5,235 bases of DNA, from positions 1 through 5,235 of the forward strand of contig JAISSA010000182.1 in NCBI GenBank assembly GCA_031273365.1. Reading direction: 5' to 3'. Position numbers and translations under genes: made by a program. The DNA comes from Synergistaceae bacterium (lineage in GTDB: Bacteria > Synergistota > Synergistia > Synergistales > Aminobacteriaceae). The stretch's first letter is position 1. Each line of letters opens with the position of its first letter. Positions 4,717 to 5,235 of the stretch are shown here, piece by piece. Under the pieces are notes generated by a model, which had not been told where the DNA came from, did no database searches, and worked only from the letters and a program-made list of their open reading frames with translations.

Positions 4717-4734
4717 GGGAGGGCCCCCCTGAGC

Positions 4735-5235
4735 TCAATCCACGCTCACCAGCTCGTAGTGTCCCGTGCCGAGGCCGATTGCCTCGGCGTGGGAGATCTG
4801 GAACCGCCAGTCCGTTCTGGGGTGGATGTTGGTGAAATGGTCGTTGTGCGTGTGCTCGCGCTCCGACAAAATGCTGGTGGAGATCGCCGGCGCCGCGTTG
4901 ACGGCGTCGATGCAGGCGCTGTCCAGAGCCACGGGGTCGAAAGAGGCGAACATGCCGATGTCCGGCACCACCGCGGCGTCGTTTTCGCCGTGACAGTCGC
5001 AGTACGGGGAGACCTGATTCACGACGCTGACGTGGAAGTGCGGCCGGCCGTCCAGCACCGCCTTGCAGTACTCCGCCATCTTGCAGTTGAGGTCTCTGGT
5101 GCCGCTCCAGTCGGCAAGGAAGATGGCATCGACGTTGCAGACGCCGATGCACCGGCCGCAGCCGACGCATCGGTCGCGGTCGATCGTGCACTTGCCCCCC
5201 TCCCCGAAGGAGATCGCCTCCTGCGCGCAGGAGGC
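4735..5235 (-). CDS. DUF362 iron-sulphur protein, C-terminal part (5' end beyond window)
   Basis: The frame is open from the right edge to the TGA at 4735-4737, giving 166 visible residues; the ATG at 5079 is internal because the cluster-binding region upstream of it is in the same frame. The visible part opens with the tail of a first ferredoxin motif (SCAQEAI, 2-8), then a full 4Fe-4S motif CVGCGRCIGVC (23-33, C-x2-C-x2-C-x3-C), followed by N34 where proline is usual. After it come MAEYCKAVL (53-61), the conserved CDCHGENDA (79-87), VPDIGMFASFDPVALD (90-105) and HPRTDWRFQ then HAEAIGLG (138-156), all as in DUF362 proteins. These are widespread in anaerobes and presumed redox or metal-cluster proteins; no reaction is established. 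It converges on azlD and is probably unrelated to it. An ordinary 2x4Fe-4S ferredoxin is excluded by the long conserved C-terminus. Confidence 0.9.
   Translation of the reverse strand, partial: ASCAQEAISFGEGGKCTIDRDRCVGCGRCIGVCNVDAIFLADWSGTRDLNCKMAEYCKAVLDGRPHFHVSVVNQVSPYCDCHGENDAAVVPDIGMFASFDPVALDSACIDAVNAAPAISTSILSEREHTHNDHFTNIHPRTDWRFQISHAEAIGLGTGHYELVSVD
5216..5235. repeat. 20-bp perfect palindrome in the DUF362 gene
   Basis: Positions 5216-5225 (GCCTCCTGCG) are the exact reverse complement of 5226-5235. It encodes ASCAQEA in the iron-sulphur region and reaches the window edge, so its full length is unknown. Codons on both sides fit the protein family, which argues for a chance palindrome in coding sequence. 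Confidence 0.6.

Noticed and set aside
4717..4734. GC-rich run after azlD as an intrinsic terminator
   Set aside because: GGGAGGGCCCCCCT leaves no loop for a hairpin, the arms mismatch, and no T-tract follows.
4406..5191. 261-codon minus-strand frame across azlD and the DUF362 gene
   Set aside because: The translation is Arg-rich and of low complexity. It overlaps two genes with clear family motifs in other frames.

Overview
The window is a 5.2 kb piece of a GC-rich bacterial chromosome with short intergenic gaps. It carries six recognisable or partly recognisable genes and one small lineage-specific one. A PilY1-like protein and a signal-peptide protein point to a diderm with type IV pili. 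The gene mix and the style of the HU and YqxD proteins recall Synergistota, but that placement is an impression from protein resemblance and was not tested.

Layout. Positions 1-1718 (+): the C-terminal part of a PilY1/PilC-type beta-propeller protein, open at the left edge, followed with no gap by a 125-residue exported protein of unknown function; they look like one operon. A strong hairpin (1723-1762) closes it and also lies downstream of the opposing gene. Positions 1811-3445 (-), in transcription order from the right: an HU-type nucleoid protein with its own promoter; a 334-base gap; a 160-residue putative DNA-binding protein; then a YqxD/YaiI (DUF188) protein. Positions 3626-4716 (+): azlC and azlD, overlapping by 4 bases, encoding a branched-chain amino acid exporter. 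Positions 4735-5235 (-): the C-terminal part of a DUF362 iron-sulphur protein, convergent with azlD and cut by the right edge.

The least explained part is the gap between HU and the DNA-binding gene (2815-3148). It holds six tandem copies of a CATCCTGAAGC-plus-A-tract unit, two further CTGAAGC copies on the same strand, a hairpin at the edge of the array, a 120-base segment whose ends and interior can pair, and a candidate promoter with a CTGTG-N7-CACAG dyad in its spacer. The protein encoded immediately downstream appears to join a ribbon-helix-helix-like N-terminus to a recombinase-like C-terminus, so it could bind these repeats; that link is inference. A second oddity is that two hairpins with the same core (CCGTTCAGGC ... 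GCCTGAACGG) flank yqxD.

No tRNA, rRNA, CRISPR array or intact mobile element was recognised.
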